From: Paenibacillus puerhi
GTDB taxonomy: Bacteria > Bacillota > Bacilli > Paenibacillales > NBRC-103111
Assembly (NCBI RefSeq): GCF_009846885.1
Contig: NZ_WUWM01000027.1
Span: 24,700-88,699, forward strand
Reading direction: 5' to 3'
DNA length: 64,000 nucleotides
The notes under the pieces are model-generated. The model saw only the letters and a program-made list of their open reading frames with translations, was not told the origin of the DNA and made no database searches. The position numbers and the translations under genes were made by a program. Below, piece by piece: positions 7,179-16,157 of the stretch (positions within the stretch are counted from its first letter, which is position 1; the number at the start of each line of letters is the position of its first letter).

Positions 7179-8969
7179 TTAGGGGCGGGCCGATGCGTCT
7201 GCACGAGTCGGACGGACCTTTTCTGCCGGCTCTGCCGGTCCGGAAGCCCGGAACGCTTGAACCGCCTGGCGCACTTCTTGCGTAGTGTCCATATCCAGCA
7301 CGCGCTGAAGCAGTTCCTCGCTTGCGGCAGCGGTCAGCCTGGATAGCGTATATTTCTGCTTGGGGACAGAAGCCGCATCCATGCTCCATTCATCCAATTC
7401 CATCGCCAGCAGAAGCGGAGCAGCGAGTGGATCGCCGGCCATTTTGCCGCACATGCCGACCCATTTGCCTTCGGCGTGCGCCGCTTCGATCAGTCGATGG
7501 ATTGATCGCAGCACAGCCGGATGGAAGTAATCGTACAGATGCGCAACCTTTTCATTCATCCGGTCCACGGCTAGCGTGTACTGAACGAGATCATTCGTTC
7601 CGATGCTGAAAAAGTCGACTTCCTTCGCAAAACGGTCAGCCAGCTGGATCACCGACGGGATCTCGGCCATAATGCCGATCTCTAGCTTCTCGTCGAATGG
7701 AACGCCGTCGGCCTTCAGCTCGCGCATAATGTCCTGCGTAAGCGACTTGGCCGTACGAAACTCCTGCACCGAGGAGACCATCGGAAACATGATTTTCACG
7801 CAGCCGTATGCGCTGGCCCGCACGATAGCGCGAAGCTGGGTGCGGAAGAGCTCCGGCTCATGCAGGCACAGACGAATGGCCCGCATACCGAGAAACGGAT
7901 TGTCTTCATGAGGCAAATCCCAATAGGACAGCTTCTTGTCTCCTCCGATATCGAGTGTCCGGATCACAATCGGCTTCCCTTGCCATGCTTCAAGCATGCT
8001 GCGATAAACCTGGAACTGCTCATCCTCCGTCGGGAAGCTGGCGGCATTCATGAATAGGAATTCCGTCCGGAATAAGCCGACGCCATGTACCTCCTGCACG
8101 ATACCCTCGCGCATTTCCTCCGGCATGCCGACATTAACAGCGAGCCCGATCTCGGCGCCGTCGGCCGTGACCGCGGGCAGCTCCCTGTAAGCGGACAGCT
8201 TCCGGGCCGCCTCCTGCTCGCGTTCCTGCTTGTGCCGGTAAGCCGCCTCGGTAGCAGGCTCCGGATGCAGGATACAGATGCCCTCGGTACCGTCAAGGAT
8301 GATACGGTCGCCATGCTGCAGACGGACGAAGTCGTCCCCGGTGCCCACAACCGCCGGGATGCCCAGGGAACGAGACAGGATGGCGGTGTGCGTCGTCTCG
8401 CCGCCGGCTCTCGTTACAAAGCCCATGATGATGTTCCGGTCAAGCTGAACGGTAACCGAGGGCGTCAGATCGTCGGCTGCCAGAATGACCGGCTCCGTAA
8501 TCTGCTTGAGATCGGGATACGATACGTGCTGCAGATGCGACATCAGCCGTTCCGCAACATCTCTAACATCATGTATCCGTTCCTTGACGTAAGCATTCTC
8601 CATCTTCTCGAACAAGGCCGTGAGCTGCGCCAGGACCGTCAGCACCCCGTGCTCAGGGGAGGACTGCTTGCGCTTAACCTGACGGACGATCTCTCCATAG
8701 AATGCAGGATCGTTCAGAAAGCTTCGCTGTCCCTGAATAATCGCCGTCTTCTCCTTGCCAAGTTTTTTCTCCGATTGGGAAATGATAGCGTCAAGCTCCG
8801 CCAGCGATTCGTGCTTGGCTTTCTCCAGTCTAGCCAGCTCGCCCTCCACTTCGCCTTCCTCAATGCGTTCCGGGAAGGCTGCCTCGGCTGGCGGCTTCGC
8901 GTACACGAATACCGATCCGAAACGGATGCCTTCCGACACGCCTATGCCTGGAATCCGGATTTCGCTCAT
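7179..8969 (-). CDS. ptsI: phosphoenolpyruvate-protein phosphotransferase (PTS enzyme I)
   Basis: The 596-residue enzyme I transfers phosphate from PEP to HPr. Phospho-histidine His194 lies in GGETTHTAILSRS. The PEP-binding TIM-barrel signature DFFSIGTNDLVQYTLAVDR and the active-site cysteine in GMCGKMAGD are present. The last motif has Lys where most enzymes I have Glu (GMCGE), an unusual change next to the catalytic Cys. The ATG at 8969 is one base after the HPr stop (TAACATG), so translation is coupled. As last gene of the fru operon it is probably a fructose-dedicated enzyme I rather than the general one, which is usually next to ptsG. That is inference. Confidence 0.93.
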   Translation of the reverse strand: MSEIRIPGIGVSEGIRFGSVFVYAKPPAEAAFPERIEEGEVEGELARLEKAKHESLAELDAIISQSEKKLGKEKTAIIQGQRSFLNDPAFYGEIVRQVKRKQSSPEHGVLTVLAQLTALFEKMENAYVKERIHDVRDVAERLMSHLQHVSYPDLKQITEPVILAADDLTPSVTVQLDRNIIMGFVTRAGGETTHTAILSRSLGIPAVVGTGDDFVRLQHGDRIILDGTEGICILHPEPATEAAYRHKQEREQEAARKLSAYRELPAVTADGAEIGLAVNVGMPEEMREGIVQEVHGVGLFRTEFLFMNAASFPTEDEQFQVYRSMLEAWQGKPIVIRTLDIGGDKKLSYWDLPHEDNPFLGMRAIRLCLHEPELFRTQLRAIVRASAYGCVKIMFPMVSSVQEFRTAKSLTQDIMRELKADGVPFDEKLEIGIMAEIPSVIQLADRFAKEVDFFSIGTNDLVQYTLAVDRMNEKVAHLYDYFHPAVLRSIHRLIEAAHAEGKWVGMCGKMAGDPLAAPLLLAMELDEWSMDAASVPKQKYTLSRLTAAASEELLQRVLDMDTTQEVRQAVQAFRASGPAEPAEKVRPTRADASARP

Positions 8970-8970
8970 G

Positions 8971-9237
8971 TTATTCACCGAAGCCTTGCTCGAACAGCTT
9001 CGCCAGCTCGGAGAGCGCCTGCTCCTCATCCTCGCCTTCAGTCGCCAGCGTAACCTGTGCGCCCTTCTCCAGACCTAGTGCGATCAGATTCAGCACGCTC
9101 TTTACATTGGCCTCCTGACCGTCTGCGGTTTGCAGGTAGATATCGGAGTCATAGCCGGAAGCCGCATCGGCCAATGCCTGTGCGGGCCTGAGGTGCATGC
9201 CCTCTTCATTGATAATCGTTAAGGTAACGGTTTGCAT
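8971..9237 (-). CDS. HPr-family phosphocarrier protein
   Basis: The 88-residue protein carries His15 in EEGMHLRPAQAL, the site phosphorylated by enzyme I, and Ser47 in VKSVLNLIALGLEKGA, matching the HPr-kinase site Ser46 of Bacillus HPr. The surrounding sequence (HLRPAQ instead of the common HARPAT) marks it as a divergent paralogue of housekeeping HPr, like the HPr domains of fructose-specific FPr proteins. Strong SD AGGAGG before ATG. Located between IIA and enzyme I in the fru operon. Confidence 0.92.
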   Translation of the reverse strand: MQTVTLTIINEEGMHLRPAQALADAASGYDSDIYLQTADGQEANVKSVLNLIALGLEKGAQVTLATEGEDEEQALSELAKLFEQGFGE

Positions 9238-9283
9238 CGTTGGTAGTTCCTCCTGTTCTATCGATTCATGTTGTCCGTCTGGC

Positions 9284-9739
9284 TTACAATGCGCTCTCCA
9301 GAATACGGATAACCTCTTCCTCCGTCTTGGCCTCCAGCAGCTCTCGGCGGAAGCTCTCGTGAATGAGCTTGCGGGACACCGAAGCGAGGATACGCAGATG
9401 CTCCTTGCCGGCCTCTTCCTGCGGGATCGCGAGCATAATCATCATCGAGACAGGCTTGCCGTCCAGCGCATTCCATTCCAGCGGCTGGGCCGTGCGGGCA
9501 AAAGCCACTCCCGGCCTGGCGACACCGGAAGACTTGCCGTGAGGAATCGCCACGCCGAAGCCGATCGCGGTAGAAGTGTGCTCCTCGCGGGCCAGAACGG
9601 AATCCATATAAGCGGCAAGGTCTGTCACGTATCCGGATGCTTGCAGACGCTCACCCATTTGCCGGATGCAATCGTCGCGGTCTGAAGCCTGGATATCGAG
9701 AATCACGTTAGTCGTTTGAAGCAATGCAGGTTCGCGCAT
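9284..9739 (-). CDS. PTS fructose-type EIIA component
   Basis: The 151-residue protein is a complete single EIIA-Fru/Mtl domain. The phosphorylated histidine is His67 in GFGVAIPHGKSS. It passes phosphate from HPr to the IIB domain of the downstream transporter FruA. In most Bacillus FruA proteins IIA is fused to IIBC; here it is separate, giving the order IIA, HPr, EI that matches the fused FPr proteins of proteobacteria. GGAGG precedes the ATG. It lies between fruA and the HPr gene, in the same orientation. Confidence 0.92.
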   Translation of the reverse strand: MREPALLQTTNVILDIQASDRDDCIRQMGERLQASGYVTDLAAYMDSVLAREEHTSTAIGFGVAIPHGKSSGVARPGVAFARTAQPLEWNALDGKPVSMMIMLAIPQEEAGKEHLRILASVSRKLIHESFRRELLEAKTEEEVIRILESAL

Positions 9740-9751
9740 GATAGTGTACCT

Positions 9752-9781
9752 CCGTTTGGTTAGTTACCGTTTGGTTAGTTG
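9752..9781. repeat. tandem 15-bp duplication in the fruA-EIIA junction
   Basis: CCGTTTGGTTAGTT occurs at 9752-9765 and again at 9767-9780. The copy spans the fruA stop codon and part of the EIIA ribosome binding region, so it lengthens the intergenic gap. It is probably a recent slippage duplication. Confidence 0.8.
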
Positions 9782-11202
9782 GAATGGACCGAGCCCGGCT
9801 GAATCACAGCTTGGGTGGGCACCGTCTCCTCTTTGCGCTTCTTCAGCAAGGACACACATACAGCCGTCACAACCGTACCGGCCACAATTGCAAGCGCATA
9901 CGAAGCCAAGTGCGTAACGGCATTGGGAATCGCCAGTACGAAGATCCCCCCGTGAGGCGCTTGCAGCGTCACCCCGAACATCATCGTGAGAGCACCGGTC
10001 ACTGCGGAGCCGAGCATCGTGGACGGAATTACGCGGAATGGGTCAGCTGCCGCAAACGGGATTGCTCCCTCCGTGATAAAGGCCAGACCCATCACCGAGG
10101 CGACCTTGCCTGCTTCCCGTTCTTCCTTCGTAAATTTATGCTTGGCGATAACAGTCGCCAGCCAGAGTCCCAGTGGAGGCGTCATCCCTGCGGCCATCAC
10201 CACTGCCATAGGGCCGAACACCTGGCTGCCCAGCAGGCCGACGCTGAAGGTATAGGCTGCCTTGTTGAGCGGACCGCCCATATCGAAGGACATCATAGCC
10301 CCGAGCACCAGACCTAGCACAACCGCATTGGCGGAATTCAGACCGGTGAGCCAGGCTGTCAGGGCATCCATAATGCCTTTCACCGGAGTTCCAACCACAT
10401 AGATCATCAGTAAGCCGACAATTAACGTGGAGAACAGGGGAATGATCAGAATGGGCTTAATGCCCTCAAGGGCCTTGGGAAGCTTGATGTAAGTCCGCAG
10501 CCACTTGGCAATATAGCCCGCCAGGAAGCCTGAGATAATGCCCCCCAAAAAGCCTGCGCCGAGCTGGCTGGCCAGCATACCGCCGACCAGTCCGGGAGCC
10601 AGACCGACCCGGTCCGCTATAGAGAAGGCGATAAAGCCTGATAAAACCGGGATCATCAGCGCGAAGGCAGCCCCGCCGCCAATGCTCATGAGCGCCGCTG
10701 CGAGCGTGCCCTGCTCTTCGAACGCCTTAATCCCGAAAATGAAGCACAGAGCAATAATGATGCCGCCGGCTACAACGAGCGGAAGCATATTGGACACGCC
10801 CGTCATCAGATGCTTGTAGGCGCCCTTCCGTTGAGAACTGCGATCGGCTGCCGCGGCAGTCGACGACGGCTCGGCCGCCCCTGCAGCCGGCTTGGCAGCT
10901 TCCTTGGCAAGCGCCTGTTCGATCAGCCTGGACGGATTTTTGATTCCTTCCGCCACGCCTGCCCTGACCACAGGCTTGCCTTCGAAACGCCACTCGGCCA
11001 CATCCGTATCGGCTGCCACAATAATCGCATGCGCCTCAGCGATTTCCTGCTCGGTGAGCTCATCCTCGACTCCGAGAGCGCCGCGCTTTTCTACCTTCAT
11101 GGGGATCCCCTTCTCCCCGGCCGTCTTGAGCAGCGATTCCGCCGCCATATACGTGTGGGCAATACCAGTCGGACATGATGTCACAGCCAACAGCTTCTTC
11201 AT
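9775..11202 (-). CDS. fruA: PTS fructose transporter subunit EIIBC
   Basis: This 475-residue protein has an N-terminal IIB domain with the phospho-cysteine Cys10 in VTSCPTGIAHTYMAAE (residues 1-100), an Ala-rich linker (about 100-125) and a hydrophobic IIC domain with about 9-10 membrane segments. It imports fructose and phosphorylates it, normally to fructose-1-phosphate, the substrate of the adjacent fruK. No IIA domain is attached; that is the next gene. SD GGGAGGAATGAGAG precedes the ATG. Confidence 0.94.
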   Translation of the reverse strand: MKKLLAVTSCPTGIAHTYMAAESLLKTAGEKGIPMKVEKRGALGVEDELTEQEIAEAHAIIVAADTDVAEWRFEGKPVVRAGVAEGIKNPSRLIEQALAKEAAKPAAGAAEPSSTAAAADRSSQRKGAYKHLMTGVSNMLPLVVAGGIIIALCFIFGIKAFEEQGTLAAALMSIGGGAAFALMIPVLSGFIAFSIADRVGLAPGLVGGMLASQLGAGFLGGIISGFLAGYIAKWLRTYIKLPKALEGIKPILIIPLFSTLIVGLLMIYVVGTPVKGIMDALTAWLTGLNSANAVVLGLVLGAMMSFDMGGPLNKAAYTFSVGLLGSQVFGPMAVVMAAGMTPPLGLWLATVIAKHKFTKEEREAGKVASVMGLAFITEGAIPFAAADPFRVIPSTMLGSAVTGALTMMFGVTLQAPHGGIFVLAIPNAVTHLASYALAIVAGTVVTAVCVSLLKKRKEETVPTQAVIQPGSVHSN

Positions 11203-11215
11203 CTCTCATTCCTCC

Positions 11216-12172
11216 CTAGTTATGCGGAATTAACACCTGATTCACCTGGACCTGACTGGCCAGACGCTCGATCTCTTCAAAGGTACATACCTGCGTACCG
11301 GACTTGGAGGCCGTAATCGTACCTGCCGCGGTGCTCCACTTAGCCAGCTCGGACAGCGGCTTATTCTCCAGCAGCGCATAAGCCATCACAGCCACCATCG
11401 AATCCCCGGCGCCTACCGTGCTTAGCGCCTGGATCGGGAACGGCTTGACGCGATAGGCTTGCTCTTCACTCATCGCAATCGCGCCGTCGGCTCCCATCGA
11501 GATCAGGACCAGCCGGACGCCGCGGCTTAAGAGGACGCGGCCTGCCTCCATAATGTCCTTCTCCGTGTGAAGCCTGCCGCCGATCAACTGCTCCAGTTCA
11601 TAAAGATTCGGCTTGACCGCGTAAGGCGCCGCCTCCACGCCTGCTGCGAGCGCTGCTCCATCCGCATCCAGTATGGTCTTAACTCCCCTGTCCTTGGCCG
11701 CGGCGATCCAGCTGCGGTAGAGGCGGTGATCCGCTCCCTGCGGCAAGCTTCCGCCCAGCACCAGCACCTCCGTATTCTCCAGCAGCAGCTCAAGCCTGTC
11801 ATTCAGCAGCGCCAGCGCGTCCTGACCGACGTTAAAGCCGGACTCATTCACCTCTGTCGTAATGCGCTGCGCCTGGTCCACCAGCTTCAGATTCGTCCGG
11901 GTCTCACCGGGAACCTCGATAAATTCCGTGCGGATGCCGCTTGCCGATAGCTCCTGCCGGATCTGCCCGCCCAGACTGCCGGCGATAAATCCCGTCGCGG
12001 TCACTCCGATTCGAAAGCTTTGCAAGATCCGTGCGACGTTAATTCCTTTGCCGCCGGGATCAAGACGCGTCTCAAGCGCCCGATTCAGTCCGCCCACCTT
12101 CAACTCCGTGAGGAGCACGGTTTTATCCATCGACGGGTTCAGCGTTACCGTTACGACCTGATGCTTACTCAT
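11216..12172 (-). CDS. fruK: 1-phosphofructokinase
   Basis: The 318-residue PfkB-family kinase converts fructose-1-phosphate to fructose-1,6-bisphosphate. Motifs seen: VTLNPSMDKT at the N-terminus, DPGGKGINVARIL (signature 1), LGGSLPQGAD and STVGAGDSMVAVMAYAL (signature 2 with the catalytic Asp). ATG 12172 is chosen because AGGGAGGAAC lies just upstream. It overlaps the end of fruR by 8 nt, so the two are translationally coupled. It precedes fruA by 13 nt. Confidence 0.94.
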   Translation of the reverse strand: MSKHQVVTVTLNPSMDKTVLLTELKVGGLNRALETRLDPGGKGINVARILQSFRIGVTATGFIAGSLGGQIRQELSASGIRTEFIEVPGETRTNLKLVDQAQRITTEVNESGFNVGQDALALLNDRLELLLENTEVLVLGGSLPQGADHRLYRSWIAAAKDRGVKTILDADGAALAAGVEAAPYAVKPNLYELEQLIGGRLHTEKDIMEAGRVLLSRGVRLVLISMGADGAIAMSEEQAYRVKPFPIQALSTVGAGDSMVAVMAYALLENKPLSELAKWSTAAGTITASKSGTQVCTFEEIERLASQVQVNQVLIPHN

Positions 12173-12953
12173 GCTGTTCCTCCCTGCCCGTATCCACTTG
12201 ATGGATTTCAATGCCTCTGGCGACCAGCATGTCCGAGTATTCCTGCGGAAGGCCGGCATCCGTCACACAAACATCGATATCCTGCCAATGGGCAAACCGT
12301 GCAAAGCTCACCCGGTTAACCTTGGTACTGTCGCTCAGCAGGATCACGCGGTCCGAGCGTTTAATCATCTTGCGCTTGATATCAGCCTCCATCATGTTTG
12401 GAGTGGTCAAGCCCTCTGTCAAATCCATGCTGTTTGTCGCCATAAATGCCTTGTCGATCTTGATCAGATCCAGACATCGCTCGGTCATGGGACCGACCAG
12501 GGAATGCACCCCAGTGCGATAGGAGCCGCCCAGCACCATAATCTCGATGCCGGCAGGCAGCTGCAGATCACGGGGCAGTTGAAGTGAATTGGTAACTACC
12601 GTAAGCTTCGAAAACGCTGCCAAGTGCTGAAACAAATAAAAGGTCGTCGTGCCTGCATCAAGAAGAATGGTATCTCCGTTCCGAATCAATTCGGCCGCCT
12701 TCGCTGCAATCGCTTTCTTCTCCTGGGGCGAGGAAACTTCCTTCTCCGTAAAGCTTGGTTCAAAATTTACATGCTTCACTGAAATAGCCCCGCCATGCGT
12801 ACGCTTCAGCAGTCCTGCCTCTTCCATCTCCCGCAGATCGCGGCGGATGGTGGATTCCGAGACCTGAAACCGTTCGCATAGCTCCTGCGAATCGACACGC
12901 TGGCGCTCTTCCACCAGCTGCAGAATGAAACCCTTCCTTTCTTCACCAAACAT
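12165..12953 (-). CDS. fruR: DeoR-family repressor of the fructose operon
   Basis: The 262-residue protein has the DeoR helix-turn-helix (VDSQELCERFQVSESTIRRD, near residues 20-39) and a DeoR sugar-phosphate sensor domain with the words LDAGTTTFYLF and TNSLQLPRDL. First gene of the operon, with its promoter and two direct-repeat operators immediately upstream. By analogy with FruR of other Firmicutes it should repress until fructose-1-phosphate accumulates. SD GGAGGGGG precedes the ATG. Confidence 0.92.
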   Translation of the reverse strand: MFGEERKGFILQLVEERQRVDSQELCERFQVSESTIRRDLREMEEAGLLKRTHGGAISVKHVNFEPSFTEKEVSSPQEKKAIAAKAAELIRNGDTILLDAGTTTFYLFQHLAAFSKLTVVTNSLQLPRDLQLPAGIEIMVLGGSYRTGVHSLVGPMTERCLDLIKIDKAFMATNSMDLTEGLTTPNMMEADIKRKMIKRSDRVILLSDSTKVNRVSFARFAHWQDIDVCVTDAGLPQEYSDMLVARGIEIHQVDTGREEQHE

Positions 12954-12971
12954 GTAGGTTCCCCCTCCATT

Positions 12972-13023
12972 CGATCGTTTATGAATGTTTTCACTCCTAA
13001 TTACGATCGTTTGTGACCGTTTT
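12972..13023. promoter_or_regulatory. two FruR-type operators (direct repeats)
   Basis: CGATCGTTTATGAATGTTTT (12972-12991) and CGATCGTTTGTGACCGTTTT (13004-13023) are 17/20 identical and 32 bp apart, about three helical turns on the same face. Both lie downstream of the -10 of the fru promoter, where a bound repressor blocks transcription. Confidence 0.75.
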
Positions 13024-13036
13024 ATCGTATAACCGA

Positions 13037-13065
13037 ATTATATTCAGTCATAACGTTCATGTCAA
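13037..13065 (-). promoter_or_regulatory. consensus sigma-A promoter of the fru operon
   Basis: TTGACA (13060-13065), a 17-bp spacer and TATAAT (13037-13042) on the minus strand match the consensus exactly. A promoter this strong fits one held off by a repressor. Confidence 0.85.
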
Positions 13066-13098
13066 TGCTTATTTTCAGTATCGCTGGCAAACAACAAA

Positions 13099-13137
13099 AA
13101 AACCGATGCCGGTTTTGCTTATCCTGGCATCGGTTTT
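13099..13137. terminator. terminator after qoxD
   Basis: A 12-bp stem, AAAACCGATGCC (13099-13110) with 13126-13137, is flanked by a long A-run that becomes a U-tract for minus-strand transcripts. It ends the qoxABCD operon. Confidence 0.85.
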
Positions 13138-13154
13138 CGTATAGATGAAACGGC

Positions 13155-13514
13155 TCAATGAGCTACAGCATTATAGGTCATAATCCAGATTGAGCCCGCT
13201 ACGATGGTAAGCAGAATAATCAATCCCAGGATCAGGGCCATGATGTTCCAGCGAGCATTCGGCCCTTCTTTCACGTGCATGAAAAACACCAGCTGTACCA
13301 CGAACTGCAGGATAGCGGCCACAAGAATCACAAGCAGCGTCCCCGTTCGGTTCACCAGCCCATTCAGCACAATGACAAGCGGAATGATCGTCAGCACGAT
13401 CGACAGGGCAAATCCGATTACATAAGACTTCAGCGACCCATGGGAGCCGCCGGAGCCAGAAGGATGCTCTCCCTGCCCTCTTGGCGGGATCGGAGCCGTT
13501 TTGGAACCTGCCAT
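13155..13514 (-). CDS. qoxD: cytochrome aa3-type quinol oxidase subunit IV
   Basis: The 119-residue protein has a hydrophilic Gly/Pro-rich head and three membrane segments with the CyoD/QoxD words LKSYVIGFALSIVLTIIP and FVVQLVFFMHV. It is a small stabilising subunit of the menaquinol oxidase. Its ATG lies one base after the qoxC stop (TAAGATG). Last gene of the operon, before a terminator. Confidence 0.9.
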   Translation of the reverse strand: MAGSKTAPIPPRGQGEHPSGSGGSHGSLKSYVIGFALSIVLTIIPLVIVLNGLVNRTGTLLVILVAAILQFVVQLVFFMHVKEGPNARWNIMALILGLIILLTIVAGSIWIMTYNAVAH

Positions 13515-13515
13515 C

Positions 13516-14148
13516 TTACATCACCCCCATCAGGTAGACGACCGTGAACACGAAAATCCACACAACGTCCAGAAAGTGCCAGTACAAGCTGAGGACCTCT
13601 ACCTTGCGCTTAGTGACCGGCGTTATACCACGCTTGCGCAGCTGCAGGATAAGACCAAGCATCCAGACCAGCCCCAGCGATACGTGAAGTCCGTGCGTAC
13701 CGACCAGCGTGAAGAAACCGGATAGAAAAGCGCTGGTGCCGATCGTAGCGCCCTCGCCCACCATATGGACGAACTCGGCGATTTCCAGCGTGATAAAGGC
13801 TGCTCCGAGCAGTGCTGTCACGCCCAGCCAGCCGATGAGCCCCTTCTTCTTCCCTGCATTCATGGCAAGCACAGCGAGTCCGCTCGTAAAGCTGCTCGTC
13901 AGGAGGATGAAGGTCTCGGCGATAATGCCCGGCATCTGGAACAGCTCTTCCGGCGTCGGTCCTCCGTTGGTATTGCCGCGCAGGACGACATAAGTCGCGA
14001 ACAGCGTAGCAAACAAGATGCAGTCGGTAATCAGGAAAAGCCAGAAGCCGAATGTTTTCAGCGATTCATGCTCATGCTCGTGATGCTCATCATGACTATG
14101 AGCCGCGTGTCCATTTGAAGGATGTCCATGAGAAACAGCTTGTGCCAT
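13516..14148 (-). CDS. qoxC: quinol oxidase subunit III
   Basis: The 210-residue protein has five hydrophobic segments and the COX3/CyoC words LKTFGFWLFLITDCILFATLF and GTHGLHVSLGLVWML, ending with WHFLDVVWIFVFTVVYL. The N-terminus is His-rich. Its ATG overlaps the qoxB stop (TAATG), so translation is coupled. Part of the membrane heme-copper menaquinol oxidase. Confidence 0.92.
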   Translation of the reverse strand: MAQAVSHGHPSNGHAAHSHDEHHEHEHESLKTFGFWLFLITDCILFATLFATYVVLRGNTNGGPTPEELFQMPGIIAETFILLTSSFTSGLAVLAMNAGKKKGLIGWLGVTALLGAAFITLEIAEFVHMVGEGATIGTSAFLSGFFTLVGTHGLHVSLGLVWMLGLILQLRKRGITPVTKRKVEVLSLYWHFLDVVWIFVFTVVYLMGVM

Positions 14149-16142
14149 TAGACCCTCACCTCCCGTAAACTTGCTTCCGTACGTTTAATTTCGTCCACCG
14201 GAATATAATAATCCGTGTTGTAGGTAAAGGAACGAACAATCATGCAAATCGCTACGCCAACCAAAGCAGGAATCGCCATCCAGAGCCAGCCCCAGACAAA
14301 CCCGAAGCCGACGAAGAACCAGAGGAACGACATGACGAAAGGTATCGCCGAGTTGCGCGGCATATGAATCGGCTCGAGCTTAACCTTGTCTCGCTCGGCG
14401 TAAATTTTGGCAACAGCTGCGTCTCCGCCGCCGAGCTCCTGCTTACGCTCCCACCAGTCATCCGTCTCTTTTACCTCAGGCAGCACCGCAAAGTTATAAA
14501 CGGGAGCTGGTGAAGGAATGGACCATTCCAGCGTCCGACCATCCCAAGCATCCCCAGTCGTATCCCGGTCATGCTTCTTAATGCTGTAGGCAATTTGCCA
14601 TACCTGAAAGATGAAGCCGATCCCCATCAGAAAGCCTCCGACGGTAGACACCAGGTTAAGCGGCCCCCAGCCCATATCGAAATCATACGTATACATCCGG
14701 CGCGTCATTCCCATCAGACCCAGGATGTACTGCGGCATGAAGCACACGTAGAAGCCGATGTTCCAAGTCCAGAAAGCCCATTTGCCCAAGTGCTCATTGA
14801 GCTTGAAGCCGAACATCTTAGGCCACCAGTAATAAAGACCTGCGAAGTATCCGAATGCTACGCCGCCGATCAGCACTTGATGGAAATGCGCGATCAGGAA
14901 GTAGCTGTTATGGAACTGGAAGTCTGCCGGTGCTACGGAAAGCAGTACTCCCGTCATACCGCCGACGACAAAGCAAGGGATGAACGCTATCGTCCACATC
15001 ATCGGGGTCGTGAAGCGTATTCGCCCCCGGAACATCGTAAACAGCCAGTTGAATACTTTAACCCCGGTGGGTATGGCTATCGCCATCGTGGTTAAGGCAA
15101 AGAAGGCGTTGACGTCGGCCCCCGATCCCATCGTGAAGAAGTGATGCGCCCACGTGAAGAAGGACAGCACACTGATAATCAGCATAGCGAATACCATCGA
15201 CTTGTAGCCGAACAGTTTTTTCTTGGAAAACGTCGCGACGATTTCCGAGAAAATCCCGAAAGCGGGGAGGATAACAATATACACTTCCGGATGTCCCCAC
15301 ATCCAGATCAGGTTGATATACATCATCGGGTTGCCCCCGCCGTCGAGCGTGAAGAAATGCGCCCCCGCAAACCGGTCAAGGAACAGCAAGGCGAGTGTAA
15401 CCGTCAGAATCGGGAATGCGAAAATGATAATGATGCAGCTGGACAAAACGGACCAGGAGAACATCGGCATTTTCATCAAGCCCATGCCGGGAGCACGCAT
15501 TTTAAGAATCGTCACAATAAAGTTGATACCCGTGGCTAAGCTCCCGATCCCCGAAATCTGAATGCCCCAGATATAGAAGTTCTGCCCGACTCCGGGACTA
15601 TGGGACACCTCCGATAGAGGCGGGTAAGCAAGCCAGCCTGCATCCGGCGATCCGCCGATAACGAACGATACGTTAAACAGCATCGCACCGAAGAAAAACA
15701 TCCAGAAGCTGAGCGAGTTCAAAAACGGATATGCGACATCGCGCGCCCCAAGCTGAAGCGGAACCACGATGTTGAACAGACCGAACATCAGCGGCATCGC
15801 CATGAACAAAATCATAATGACGCCATGCGTCGTAAAAATCTGGTTATAGTGTTCGGCGTTCAAAAACTCCGTATTCGGCAGCGCCAGCTGCAGACGCATC
15901 AGCAGCGCGTCCACCCCGCCGCGGAACAGCATCAAGATGGAACAAATAATATACATAATACCGATTTTTTTATGATCGACGGTTGTCAGCCATTCGCGCC
16001 AAAGCCAGCCCCACTTTTTGAAGTAGGTGAGCACGAACACAATCGCCACCATGGCGATAGCGATGCTGACCTGGGCCCCTAGAATCAGGGGATCGCCGGT
16101 CACGAAAAATTCGGACGCGAACTGCTTGATCTTATCCAGCAT
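14148..16142 (-). CDS. qoxB: quinol oxidase subunit I (heme-copper catalytic subunit)
   Basis: At 664 residues it matches QoxB/CyoB, longer than ordinary CoxA. It binds low-spin heme, heme a3 (or o3) and CuB. Seen motifs: TTVDHKKIGIMYI, HGVIMILFMAMP with a heme ligand, GARDVAYPFLN with the D-channel aspartate, WMWGHPEVYIVILPAFG with the CuB histidine and its cross-linked tyrosine, WAHHFFTMG with the two other CuB ligands, and FLIAHFHQVLIGG with the heme histidines. AAAGGAAG precedes the ATG. It reduces oxygen to water with electrons from menaquinol and pumps protons. Confidence 0.95.
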   Translation of the reverse strand: MLDKIKQFASEFFVTGDPLILGAQVSIAIAMVAIVFVLTYFKKWGWLWREWLTTVDHKKIGIMYIICSILMLFRGGVDALLMRLQLALPNTEFLNAEHYNQIFTTHGVIMILFMAMPLMFGLFNIVVPLQLGARDVAYPFLNSLSFWMFFFGAMLFNVSFVIGGSPDAGWLAYPPLSEVSHSPGVGQNFYIWGIQISGIGSLATGINFIVTILKMRAPGMGLMKMPMFSWSVLSSCIIIIFAFPILTVTLALLFLDRFAGAHFFTLDGGGNPMMYINLIWMWGHPEVYIVILPAFGIFSEIVATFSKKKLFGYKSMVFAMLIISVLSFFTWAHHFFTMGSGADVNAFFALTTMAIAIPTGVKVFNWLFTMFRGRIRFTTPMMWTIAFIPCFVVGGMTGVLLSVAPADFQFHNSYFLIAHFHQVLIGGVAFGYFAGLYYWWPKMFGFKLNEHLGKWAFWTWNIGFYVCFMPQYILGLMGMTRRMYTYDFDMGWGPLNLVSTVGGFLMGIGFIFQVWQIAYSIKKHDRDTTGDAWDGRTLEWSIPSPAPVYNFAVLPEVKETDDWWERKQELGGGDAAVAKIYAERDKVKLEPIHMPRNSAIPFVMSFLWFFVGFGFVWGWLWMAIPALVGVAICMIVRSFTYNTDYYIPVDEIKRTEASLREVRV

Positions 16143-16157
16143 GTGCGGACTTCCTTT

